Of a DNA stretch of 64,000 nt, positions 36,730 through 47,863 are shown in pieces. The notes beneath the pieces were generated by a model. That model saw only the letters and a program-made list of their open reading frames with translations. It was not told the origin of the DNA and did no database searches. The stretch is from Dendrobium chrysotoxum. Its lineage: Eukaryota; Streptophyta; Magnoliopsida; Asparagales; Orchidaceae. How positions within the stretch are numbered: position 1 is the stretch's first letter; each line of letters starts with the position of its first letter. Position numbers and translations under genes: made by a program. The stretch spans positions 51,392,758-51,456,757 of the forward strand of contig CM034306.1 of assembly GCA_019925795.1 (NCBI GenBank), in the 5' to 3' direction.

Positions 36730-38202
36730 TTAATGCATAGGACCCATGTGCTTTCTTAATCTACGTCAGCGAAGGGCGGGAGCCGTCGATCTAGCGCGAT
36801 TCAAAACAGGCAACTGCAATCGAGCCGAATGGTGGTACTAACCATCGGATCGGATCCGCGGTTGATCCTAACCGTGAGAAGATGGGATCTCAATCGTTGA
36901 TAAGAAGATCAACGACAGAGATCTCGTACACCTGAAACAAGCTATGTAAAACTCCCTAAGCTCGCTTTTTGACTCGTTCTCACAAACCAGTCGGTCAATT
37001 TGAATGAAATTTTAAACACATAATGCTTGAATGAATAGAAATTGTGTGGACGTGTTTGAATGTTTAAATAAGCACTTAATAAAATGCTAATTAAACCTAG
37101 GTGTTCTAAGCTAGGTTTAGAGTTTTACTTCAATCCAACCGTTGGATTTTGGGGATTTTCACTTCTCTAAGTTTGTAGACTATCCACTATTCTTTTCCCT
37201 CTTAAACTCACGGTCCGATAAGCTTAGATCGACGGGTATCAGCCTTGGACGAATTTGGAGCTGAAGGTGGCAGGACGTGGCTACCGGAGAGCTTTTGTCT
37301 ATCAGATTTAACTATGGAAGTGAAGAGGAGGGTTTTAAGAGCTCAAAAAAATTCAGATCTCGATTGGAGAGGCTTTTGGTAGAGAGATAAGGTTAGATCA
37401 AGAATGCCCTTCATTTGGCCTATTTTCCCCTATTCAAACATCCTGAGTTTCTTGAATGGCTAGGATTGATTTGGTAGCATCTCCTGATGCTTGCCAAGTG
37501 TTCCAAAGTAATTAAGGTGGTAGGGAATAAAAGGACATAAGGACAAGCCATGTGGAGGGCTCTTTTGTCCTTGTAAGCACAAGGGGTGATTAGGAAGTGT
37601 TTTAACTTAAAGCAGGGGTTAAGCAAGGTCTGGAGAGCATTTAGGAAGGTTTTAGAGTCGATTAAATTATCTTAAGGAGTTATCATGGAGAAGGGTGCCA
37701 AGCAAGCAAGGTCTTGACCACTTAAAAGCCTTTCTTGACCCTCCACTGACTATTTGACTAGTCAATGGGTCAAGGTGGCTGATGTGGCATTGGGAACATG
37801 CTTGGAGCTGGTTGGATTGATTTGGAAATGGTTTGAGTTAAGGGGTTGGGGTTTGATTGCATTTAAAGGAGTTTGAATAGATTTGACCAAGTCAAAATGA
37901 ATTGACATGGTCAAATTGACCATGGCATGAATGGTTGTGAGCTAGTAGGTGTTCAAGGCTTTTGAATGGAATAAATTTGAGAATTTTTAGATGAATGAGT
38001 TTGAAGTTCAAATGGAAGAACATATGTAAAGTGAAGGTTTAATCATGCTTTGGAGTTTGAGTAAGTGAAAGCCCAAAGTGACTTGACTCCAAGTGATTTA
38101 GATATGCTTAAATTGATCATTGAAGTGAACTTGAAAGTTTGGAAAGCTTGAGTGGGTTAGATGGGTTGGGTTAACTCATTTAGATCCTTAAAGAACTATT
38201 GA

Positions 38203-38534
38203 GTCAACCTAGGTTGACCTAGTACCTGGGCTTGGGTTAGAAAGGTTTGATATGATGAATGGAGTCTGGTAGAGGTGATTTTAGGATCTGGACTGATTAT
38301 ATGGGTCAAATAACCTATTTGGACCTTTAATGGATCATTGGGTCAACCTAGGTTGACTTAGTCAACCAGGTTGACCGAGGAGCTGGGAATGGGCTCAACA
38401 AGTTTGACATGGTATTTGAAGTATGTTGGAAGTGGTCGCAGGATCTAGGGAGTTCAATTCAGTCAAAATGATTGTTTGGAGTCTAAAGGACCTATTTGGT
38501 CAACCTATGCTGACTTGGTCAACCAGGTTGACCC
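38203..38534. repeat. Tandem units carrying a GTCAACCTAGGTTGAC palindrome
   Basis: The palindrome occurs at 38203-38218 and 38342-38357, and in altered form at 38499-38514, a period of about 140-157 bp. A companion GTCAACCAGGTTGACC follows the last two at about 38362 and 38519. Confidence 0.75.
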
Positions 38535-39129
38535 AGGGCCTGGTTTTTGGTCCAACAGGTTTGGTTTGATATTTAAAACTTGCTGGAAGTGATTCCAAGC
38601 AATTTGGAGGTCTTTTGGTTTGAAATATGTATTCAAAATCCTAAGTGGTATTTTAGTCATTTTGACCCTTAGTAAATTGGGGGTCAAAGTGGGTCCACCA
38701 AAATATAATTTAATGCTCAATGAGTCATAATGAAGGGTCTAGGAGTGATTAGAAGGTTTGGAGAAAGCTCCAAGGTCAGGATCCACTAGGTGGCAGGTCA
38801 AGTGGCATAGGTCGTAAATATTTAAAGGTTTTACAACCTTTGGTTTCAATCCATTTTCTGGGGTTAGATACCTCAAATTGAGCTCAAATTTGGAGGGTTG
38901 CCTCTAGAGGCATGTCCCATCAATATGTAATTGATATACTCTAAATCAAAGGTCATTTTACTAGGTTTGAAGTGTTTGAAAAATCCCTAGAAAAGGCTTC
39001 AGGACAGCCTTTAAACTATAAATTTCGGCCTAGATTTCTGGGTTTGAATAGGGTTTTGGATTTGAATGATTATAATTGAGTTATCCAAATCATTTATGAT
39101 CATTTGGTGTGATCATACATGATTGAATA

Positions 39130-39660
39130 AGATTGGAGCTAGATCAAAGGCAATATCATAATTTGAACTAGAGTTAGGATCATGATAGGTTCAAAGTCAA
39201 GGTAGGTTTGAAGTCTAGATTTGATTGAAGTTTGACTTGAATTAAGATCTGAATTGGCTTGAGGTCAAGGTTGATTTGAAGTTTGAATAGGTTTAAAATC
39301 TAGATAGATTTGAGATCTTGATTGACTTGAATCTAGATTGAACTAAGATATAGATTGATCAGAAGCTAGAACTGTCTTAAGATCTGGATTGATTTGAGTT
39401 TTGAATAAGTTGATTTAAGGTATGAGTTGATCTAGAGTTTGAATAGATCTGGGGTCAGGATTGATTTGAATCTAGATTGACCTAAGGTCTAGATTGATCT
39501 AAGGTCTAAATAGATCATAGGGACTAGATTATCCTGAAGTCTGGGTTGATCCTAGGGTCTGGATAGATCTAGGATAGACCTAGGGTCTGAAGTTTAGGAA
39601 GATCCTAGAGTCTAGAATGGTCTATGGTCTAGATAGGTCCTCAGGCTTAAATAGGTCTGG
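39130..39660. repeat. Degenerate short tandem repeat
   Basis: Many imperfect units around GGTCTAGATTGATCT and TTGACTTGAATCTAGA, each about 15-28 bp. No coding content. It lies near the start of copy L. Confidence 0.7.
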
Positions 39661-39989
39661 GGACCGAGTTGGTCCTAGTGACCTCATACAAAAATGAGGT
39701 CAACAATCACTGCAGTGCTGACCACACTAGAGCTTAGTGCCGCGGCACTAAAATCTAGCATCGTAGCACTCATAAAAGAAAATTCAAGATTTTTCATTCA
39801 TGTACATAGACTCTTGGGACTCGCTTCAGATACTTACATTTATATAAAATATTCATAGGCACATGTAAAAGTTTTAAAATGCATAAATTTCAATATGTTA
39901 CCCTTACTAGACCGAGTTAGAACACATATAACTGCACATGGCTTCAATGAGTATTACAAGTCATCCATCCTAAGAAAAATGACATCCTC

Positions 39990-40590
39990 CATATTTTAAA
40001 AGTCATATCTAACAAATAGATCTGGATATAGTTATCTTATCTCAGATTCATTCTCCCAAGTGACTTCTCTTTTATATTTTTTGTCTTAACTGGACCTTGA
40101 CCATATGAATCTATTTATCCCTTAAATTCTTTTAACATCAAATGTTAGAATTCTTTGAGATTCCTCTCTATAACTTAGATTTGGTCGTACCTCAACTTCA
40201 TATGTAATTACTCAGTTCCCAAAAATAAACATCCATTTCCTCAAAGATGCACATGAAATACACTATGAATATCAAACGCATGCTTTGATAATTATAACAT
40301 TTAAGTGGACTTCATAATTCTTACAATTATTCCAAATGGTCTAACATGCCTTGGACTTAGCTTCCCTTCTTTTTAAAGCATATTTATACCTTTCATCATT
40401 CTGATCTTCATGTATATGAAATCTCTAACTTGGAATTCCATAGTTCTGTATTTTGCATCATAATATTGTTTATTTTTGTCATGCATTGCTTTCAATCTAT
40501 CTCTGATCAAATGAACTTTTTCAGTAGCATCATCAAGTAATGTTGGCCCAATCTAACTCCTTTTTACCACCTATGCCCAAGATAGTGGGG
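39990..40590 (-). pseudogene. Ty3/gypsy integrase C-terminus with chromodomain-type end
   Basis: On the minus strand: ATEKVHLIRDRLKAMHDKNK, YYDAKYRTMEFQVRDFIYMK, GKLSPRHVRPFGI, then DIHSVFHVHL and TWENESEIR-YPDLF across frame changes. These are the conserved end of chromovirus-type (Tekay/Del-like) gypsy pol. Stops and frameshifts make it dead. The rest of pol is missing; it abuts a chitinase 5' flank fragment on the right. Confidence 0.85.
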
Positions 40591-40592
40591 TT

Positions 40593-40930
40593 TGAATTAT
40601 TCCCTTTAGAACTATTCGCAATTGGTATGTATTACCCATTGTAAGTGACAAATTGTGCAAGAATTCATCAGCTAACTTCATTTGCCCTTAATATTTTAAG
40701 AATAGTATACGTCATAATGCATGAAATTATAAATATACTTTTTATTTGTTTTCTTAAAGAAATATATTTGAAAGTTCATATAAGATAATAATACCCCAAG
40801 ATTATAGAAATAGAATTTAAACCTATGTCATTCCACTACTACCATAATACTTGATGTTAGACAATATGTTCGTTATTTTTCTTCTTAAAGAAATATATTC
40901 AAATGTCATTTAAGATAAAAATACCCTCAC
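40593..40930 (-). other. Orphan fragment of chitinase 5' flanking sequence
   Basis: Matches 30320-30560, upstream of copy 4 (GAACTATTCGCAATTG, CATAATGCATGAAATTA), but no chitinase exon is nearby. The short matching stretch at 31080-31150 could be its other half, separated by later insertions. Confidence 0.65.
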
Positions 40931-41809
40931 TAGTGTGACGCCCCAAAATCTAATTTGAAATAATTATTCTTTTATATTTTAATAAATAACAATAAGAGAT
41001 ACTTAATTTTTTTAATCAATATAAATATCAGCAAAAGTAAAATTATCGATCAAAACATCAATATATACGTTTATATTCATTTTCTAAAAAATTCTGTACA
41101 TTTACTCATGATCTATACACTACTATGTCCTAAGTGCAAAAGAATAACTAAATAACAAGAACCTAAACCTGAAGGATCCTAGTCGATCTCATAATCCAAC
41201 TCTCTTATCCAGACCAGAAATCATTTAACCATATACAATAAGCTCAAGAGCCCAATGTTGACCTCATTATTCGAGGTCGATTCTCCCGGAACTAATTTCT
41301 AGCACCTAGGTCTTCGTAGCCTAGTGTAGACATCGATTTTAGGACTTCTCTTAGGGGGATGCCTAATGACTTAGCGTTGACTCGACCTTGTAATTTAACC
41401 CAAATCAAATCAAACTATTTCAACTCAATCAAGAAACTAAATTCATTAAATTTAATATTAATTGAATTTAAATTGATCAAAACACTTTTGAAATAAACTA
41501 AATCAAGTCGAATTCAGTTCAGCAAAATATAGACCTGAGAGGCCTAACTTGACTCATTGCGAGTTATTTGAATCCCAATTGACATTAATCAAATTGATTA
41601 AATTAATTCGAATTGATCAAAATTGTTTTTTTTATTTTTAATCAAATTTTATTTAATCAGCAATAAATTTCATTAAAATTTAATTTTTCTATATCATTAA
41701 AAGCTAATTAAATTGATCAATTGATTAGAGAAGGCTTAGATGAGGTTTAAGGCTGATTTGGGCGTATAAGTGGTTTTGGATTTAGTTAAGTTTGGTTCAA
41801 ACTGCCTCC

Positions 41810-42165
41810 CCCACTATCTCCTATCTACCCGAACCGCCTCCCCACTCTCCGTCTCGGGCTCATTCACAAAACGAGAAGACATAGGCTCTGATTCGGAACC
41901 GCTTCCTCCTAGTTCGCAAACGATTCCCTCTCCCATTCTCTAATTCGCGAAATCCTCCCCAGGCCCATTCTCTCTGTTTTTGCAGAAAGCTCCAGACGGA
42001 ACTCCTCCTAGCCATTCGCAAGAAGCTCAGGCAAAGGCCCCTTCTCCTCTCCTCTCTTGCACGAGGACTAGCCGATCTAGCCCCTCTTGCCCTAGCCGAC
42101 ATCGCCTGAACCCTTCCTCTGCCCTAGTCGATCAGCCCTAGCCGATTCCTCTCCTCCTTGCTATA
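41810..42165 (+). other. GC-rich, C-rich leader-like segment in copy R
   Basis: A sharp island of CCTCCCC- and CCTAGCCGA-type sequence, ended by GCTATAGGTATATC. It resembles a transcribed leader with a possible splice donor (AGGTATAT), but no credible coding frame was found. Confidence 0.35.
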
Positions 42166-42869
42166 GGTATATCTCTTTCTTGGCCTGTGTTATTCTTTCC
42201 TTCCTATCTTAGGGATCTTGATGACAGAAGGGCTAATGGAATTTGTTGTTGCTTAGAAGAAGTTTGTATTGTGTCTTCTTGTTAAGTTTCTTTGAAATCA
42301 TCCTATATGATTTCTTGTTTTGACATCTTTTCTTTTCTCCAAAACTCAAAAATCAGTAAGATAAAGTGTTTCTTTCACTTGGAAAATCTATAAAGCAAAA
42401 GGTTCTATATAATTTCTTTCTCTTCAAAATCAGCAAGAGTGATCGTTAAGGTTTGTTTTGTTGTTCTTGCTTTTCCAACATTAAGTAGGAATGAAGAAAA
42501 TCTATGGCAATGAATTGTTTTTCTTTTAAATTAGGAAACTCTTATCTCTTATGCTGAAATTTGAAGTGATGAATGTTTGCTTAAAATTTTGCCAAATTTT
42601 CAAAAGGCTTGAGGGGAGTTTTTTTCAAATTGGTTTTCTTGGTTTATACGGCTTTGGAAAACTCTTTTCGTTGAAACCATGGTATTTTCAAGAAGATATT
42701 AGTTTCCTTCTTTTAAAATTAATCTTGACTAAAGCTTCAATATCTTCATATTATCAATGGAATGTATTGTTGGCAATTGTTGTATGTTTGGTACAAAGAC
42801 AAGTTCATAATGTTGAGTTCAAAGTTTCCTTTGGATATTTGATGGCATGTGGTGTAAAGGTTAGAAATG

Positions 42870-44540
42870 TGTTGGAGAATAAAATGTGTTGAAGAGTGAA
42901 ATGTGGGGTTTTGAAAGTTAAATTATTTTTGATAAGTGTGTATGTTTGAAATGTAATTTATGTGCCTTTTTGGAGGGTGATATGTGTAAGTGTTTTGAAT
43001 AGTAAAGTGAGAGTGAAAAGTGTGATTTTTGAAGGTTTAAGTGTGTAGTGTGATATTTGAATGGTGAAATGTGCATTTTGAAAGGTGAAAACATATGGTG
43101 GAAAACATTTGGTAAAAATTGTTGAGCATAATTATGCTTTGCTTTATATGTATATGAGCTTTTCATGTTTTGGGAAGAGAAAGAGGTCAAAGAAGGGCAC
43201 TTTGCTTTGAAGCATGTGTATGTTTTGGAAAACAAAGTGTATTGAAAGATGAAATGTATTTGAAAATGTGTGTGTTGAAAAGTGATTTGTATAACAAGGG
43301 AAAGACGAAAAGTGTTTATTTTAAAGGGTGATTGTGTGTTCTTTGAAAAGTGAGAGGTGTTGAATGCTTTGCAAAGAGAATTGTGTATTTTGGAAAGGTG
43401 AAAATGTGTAAGTGTAGAAAGGTGAGTTGTGTGTATGCTTTAGAAAGGTAAAATGTGTATAGTTTTGAAAAACGATTTGTACAACAATGGAAAGATGAAA
43501 AGTGTTTATTTTAAAGGCTGAATCTATGTTCTTTGGAGAGTGAGAGGTGTATATTTTAAAAGTGGATTTGTGTAAGGTTGTGATGTGAAGTTTTTATAAG
43601 TATTTGGAATGGTAGGTGTGTGAGAAGTGGGAAGTGAAAGTTGTGTGTTTTAAAGGTAAAAGTGTAGATGGGCAAAGTGTTGTGTGGGAGAGGTAAGAAA
43701 TGTATTGAAAGGATGAAATTTTGTATGTGAAAAGTAAGGTATATGTGAGTGATTTTGTAAAGTCAAAAGTTTATGTTGAAAGGGGATTTGCATGTTTTGG
43801 AAATGTGTTTGTTTTTGGAAAAAGTGGAATTTGTGTGTTTTGTGAGGTGGTGATGTGGAGTTCATGTGTAATGAAAGTTGTATGTTGGAGAGTGGTATGT
43901 AATGTTTTGAAGTAAGAGAAAAGGCGAAATGTGTGCATAATTTAGAAAGGTGATTTGTATATTTCTTTGAAAAGTGAAATGTGTATTCTGAGGAATGAAG
44001 TGATATGTATGAGAAATAAAGAAGTGACATGTGTTTATGTTGAAAGGTGGCATGTGTAAGTGTGAGAAGTAAATTGCTTTAATGAGTGTATGTTTTGAGA
44101 GTTGATTTGTGTGATCTTTGAAAAGAAAAAGTGTTGGCATTTGAAAAGAGAAATGTTTGGTTTTGAAAAGCAAAGTGTGTGTATATGTATCGAAAAATTG
44201 TTTTGTGGGTGTGTGTGTGTATGTTGGAAAGTGAAATGAAGTGTTTTGAAAAGTGAAATGTTGATTATTGAAAGATAAAGTGTGTGTTGTGTGAAAAGTG
44301 GGAAGTAGAGATTGTATATCTTAAAAGTGAAAGTGTAGGTTGGAAATGTATTGTGTGAAAAATGTGAAAAGTAAAGTGTTGGGATGTTGAAAAGTGACAT
44401 GTGCGTATGTGTATTTGGAAAGTGGAGTGGGTGAGTTTTGAATAATAAAGTGTAAATGTTGGAGGTGGATTTTGAAAGGTGAAAAGAGAAGTGTGGGGTT
44501 TCAAAGAGTAGTGTGTTGAAAGTGTTTGTGTTAGAGAATA
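42870..44540 (+). repeat. Degenerate GT/GA-rich array, about 1.7 kb
   Basis: Dozens of imperfect units like TTTTGAAAAGTGAAATGTGT, each roughly 20-40 bp. All long frames on the minus strand here are rich in His, Thr, Phe and Ser because of the repeat and are not genes. Confidence 0.85.
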
Positions 44541-47500
44541 GTTGGTTTGGGTAAAGGTTGAAAGCAATGACTCTCTCTCTCTCTCTACCTCTCTTTTCCT
44601 TCTTCTACTACTCTCCTTTCTTGTGCCTCGAGGTAAATGTTGGAAAAACAAATAGTCTGCTTTCAAAAGGGAACTGCTTAAAAGGTTGACAGCTTGCGCC
44701 GGTCTTCAAGCCCGAAGAAAGGTACATCTTTATTTTTAGTAAATTTCAATTATTTTGTTGTTAATCATTAAATGTGCTTCTAATCCCCATTCTATTATCT
44801 TTATTTGCATGAACTGTGAGAAATGGTACCGGTCGAGTGAACAAAAAGATAAGGGACAATGACGTCAGTCGCCTCTATCCAACTGGGTAGAGGTGCTACG
44901 AGCGAAATCTACCGGGTCATAGCCCCCGGTGTTGTAAGTTTTTTTAAAACTTAGAAAGCCCCTAGGAGGCCGTGGTGTGTTTTGTGCGAACTCCTCCCCT
45001 CTAGGTCCCTATAGCAACTTAAATTTTATTAGGATTATTTATTTTATTTTAGATCCTTAAACCTCTTTAGACGTGCGCAAAGTCCTAAGGGTTAGTGACA
45101 ATAAAATTTTTTCATTCCATATAACATTAGTGACATCTAAGGACAAAAATTAAGGATTGAGTCCTAGAGAACTAAGACTTAGGATGCATGCACACTTTAG
45201 GGTAGAAATACATAACATAGAAAACTTAGTGACATTCCCCTTAGGATTATTGTATGTTATTAATACAACCTTAATCAAGTCTAATTAAACTTAAATAATC
45301 AATTAATGAGAATTTCAAATACACTAATGATAATCCAAATAAAAATATACGAAAATCACATAACCTCTAATAACTAAGTCATAATTAACACACATAACCA
45401 TTAGGAGATTAAATTTGAACATAAAAATAAAATTGAATCTAATTAATATGCTAATCATCTTATAATCAAATAATAACTAAATAAAATCTTCAAACTTCAA
45501 TAAATCATCAACATTTTAATAAATCATTAACAAATTAAATAAATTCATTAAAATGTTAATAAAATATTAACACTTTAATAAGTCAATTAAAATTTTAATA
45601 AATAATTTAAAATTAACAAAACATTAAAATGTTTAATAAATTATTAAAAAAATTCAATAAATCATTAATTAAATAATCTAAAAAGAAATGATGATTAATT
45701 CAAATACACTAAAGAACCAATCATATTAATCAACTTCAACAATTAAAAATCAATCTAAAGCAAACTTCAAAACAGTAAAGACACTAAAACTTAAATCTGA
45801 ACTAAAATTTCCTTTTGACCCTTCAACAAACTAATTTCAATCAATTAGACAACTTTAACTAATAGTAAACCCAGGATATCTTTAAACCACAAGACCTGCC
45901 GCACACACTTAGATTTGTTTGCTAGGACAACCGACTTTTGCTCTAAGTTAGGCCGGTGTTTACTTTCTTGTTGCTGTGTGACGGGCTTTCTCGTGGTTTT
46001 CATTGCATGCTGTTTGTAAAAATGATTGGTGTGCATGTTTATTTATTTATATCTGCAATCTGAGATATGATGTTATGGGCAATAGATTACCTTTAGGTTA
46101 GGAATGATCTGGATGCTCACATAATTTTCTACAGGTGGCCATGCTAGTGCAGGGCCAAATTAAAGGGGGCAAATTAAAGATTTAAATTAATATAAAATTT
46201 CTGCAGGTGCTTCAGAAAATGCTAAGCCCCCTTAAAATTCAAAGAGCATTGCCAAGTGTGGCTGATAAATTTAATATGAATATATAACTGCTTGGGAATA
46301 GTTTTATTATAAATGTCTAGGATAACCCTGCAGGCGTGTTTAGATTTTCTTTTTCTTTCTGAGATGTGAATGTAATAATTTGTTAAAGTCAAGTGTTGTG
46401 AAAGTGATTCAAAAGTGGGATATCACACCCAACTCGGAATCCAAAGAGAAGAGAATGTCCCTCAGGGGAGTATTTTCTTCTATTTGGAAAGCCAAGTTAG
46501 GGTGGTTCTAATATCCAAAGAGAAAAGAAAATACCCCTTCGAGGATGAGTTTCTTTTCATTTGGATATCCAGGCACGGCGAACCCAAGGAGCTCGTAGCG
46601 GATCCAAGGAGCTCGTAGAGAAAGAGAAGATGAAATGAGAAGACGAATAGAAAAAGATGAGGAAATAAAGATAAGAAGAAAAGTATATCCCATTTTGAAA
46701 TCACTTGCGTCAGTCTTAGGATTAGAATCCGGGTTTATTGTTAGTGGTACCTGGCCACTTTACTTTTTCAGCAGACCCTAGGTTGTAAATAAACTGGACA
46801 TTGGACATTATATTTTTGGATAATTTAATTTGAGTGTTTACATTATTTGTGCAGTAGCTTTTTTTAGGACCCTTGCATGCCGTGTTTTGTTTTAGCCTGG
46901 ATACAAATCGGAGTGTTTTTTTTGGGTGAGGACAACGATAAACTTTTTCTACTTGAAATTTAAAATAAAATTTTTAGGCTCACATAGAAACTCTAACGAA
47001 TCTAACAAGTAAGCTCGGACCACCGAGAGTCAGCATAAGCATATTATTACTTTCTCTTCCTTGTTAGGCACCTCCCCGCCTGCGGGTTCTGGCAGACCAC
47101 TTGACCTATTAGGGTGCAGTTCTGTCAAGGGGATGTTGTGCAATCTCTAGGAAAAAATTTATTTTCTAAGCCTGATTTTAAAACTGCTTCATAAATCATT
47201 TTATGCATTCGAGTCAATTAGCATGCATTGCATTAGATACAAACTAAAAGAGTCTAAAATTTTAATTGCATTATGCTCTCAGGCACCAGTTACCTTACAT
47301 AAGTAAAGGGGCCAATTAGGTTTTGTCTTTGATGTCAGCCCCGATTCCTCAAAACTTAAATAACGTCCCTACCCATCTTTCATAAGAGACTGGACACATG
47401 GATTTGAAGCGTCTAGGTGGTTAGCTGGCTCCCCATTCCAGGCCGGGATAAGTCCAGATTTACACTGCATTAGCTAGGTTTGGGTCACTACTTTGTAGTA

Positions 47501-47812
47501 CCTAAATTAGAGTTAGGTTCTGAGGCAGATTTGTGAATCTTAAGTCCTCACCCTTCAGGAATAAAATCCCAAATTTCTAATAAAATGTCAATTCAAACCT
47601 AAAAATTTCTCTCTTAAAATGTAAAGCCCAACACAGGGTAGATTGAGGTTGCCTCTGAGCTTCTCAGAATCCGGCACCTCCTACTTTTCTTTCTTTGGCT
47701 CGTTAATAACTGTTCAATGTTGAGTTTTCTCCTTGAAAATTCCTACTTCTTTTCTTGTCTTCTACTTTGTAATCAGAGGGTACGAAATTACTGCTTTAAT
47801 CGAGAGTTTTCT

Positions 47813-47863
47813 TAGGAGTACCACTCCTAGGATGTAATTAACTATAGGGGCTTGCCCCTATAG
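47813..47863. repeat. Two adjacent perfect palindromes in copy R
   Basis: TAGGAGTACCACTCCTA (47813-47829), and CTATAGGGGC paired with GCCCCTATAG around a TT (47842-47863). They fall in the region homologous to the palindrome series of copy L. Confidence 0.88.

Larger units (their letters stand above)
31631..39705 (-). repeat. Giant LTR-like unit, copy L (about 8 kb)
   Basis: On the minus strand it starts TGTTGACCTCAT at 39705, as copy R does at 41256. Blocks at 31.7-32.2, 32.2-32.9, 33.2-33.5, 33.6-34.1 and 35.15-35.4 kb match, inverted, blocks of copy R between 45.1 and 48.4 kb in the same relative order. No pol, gag or internal terminal repeat was found, so it looks like a solo LTR of an unusually large element. 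The left edge near 31631 is uncertain and no clean target duplication was found. Confidence 0.65.

Noticed and set aside
42551..42892. Plus-strand frame of 113 codons
   Set aside because: It lies inside the giant LTR-like unit, just before the array, with no recognisable domain and no counterpart seen in copy L.
43650..44666. Several minus-strand frames of 100-133 codons rich in His, Phe, Thr and Ser
   Set aside because: They are translations of the degenerate GT/GA array in several frames at once; no domain or codon signal supports a gene.
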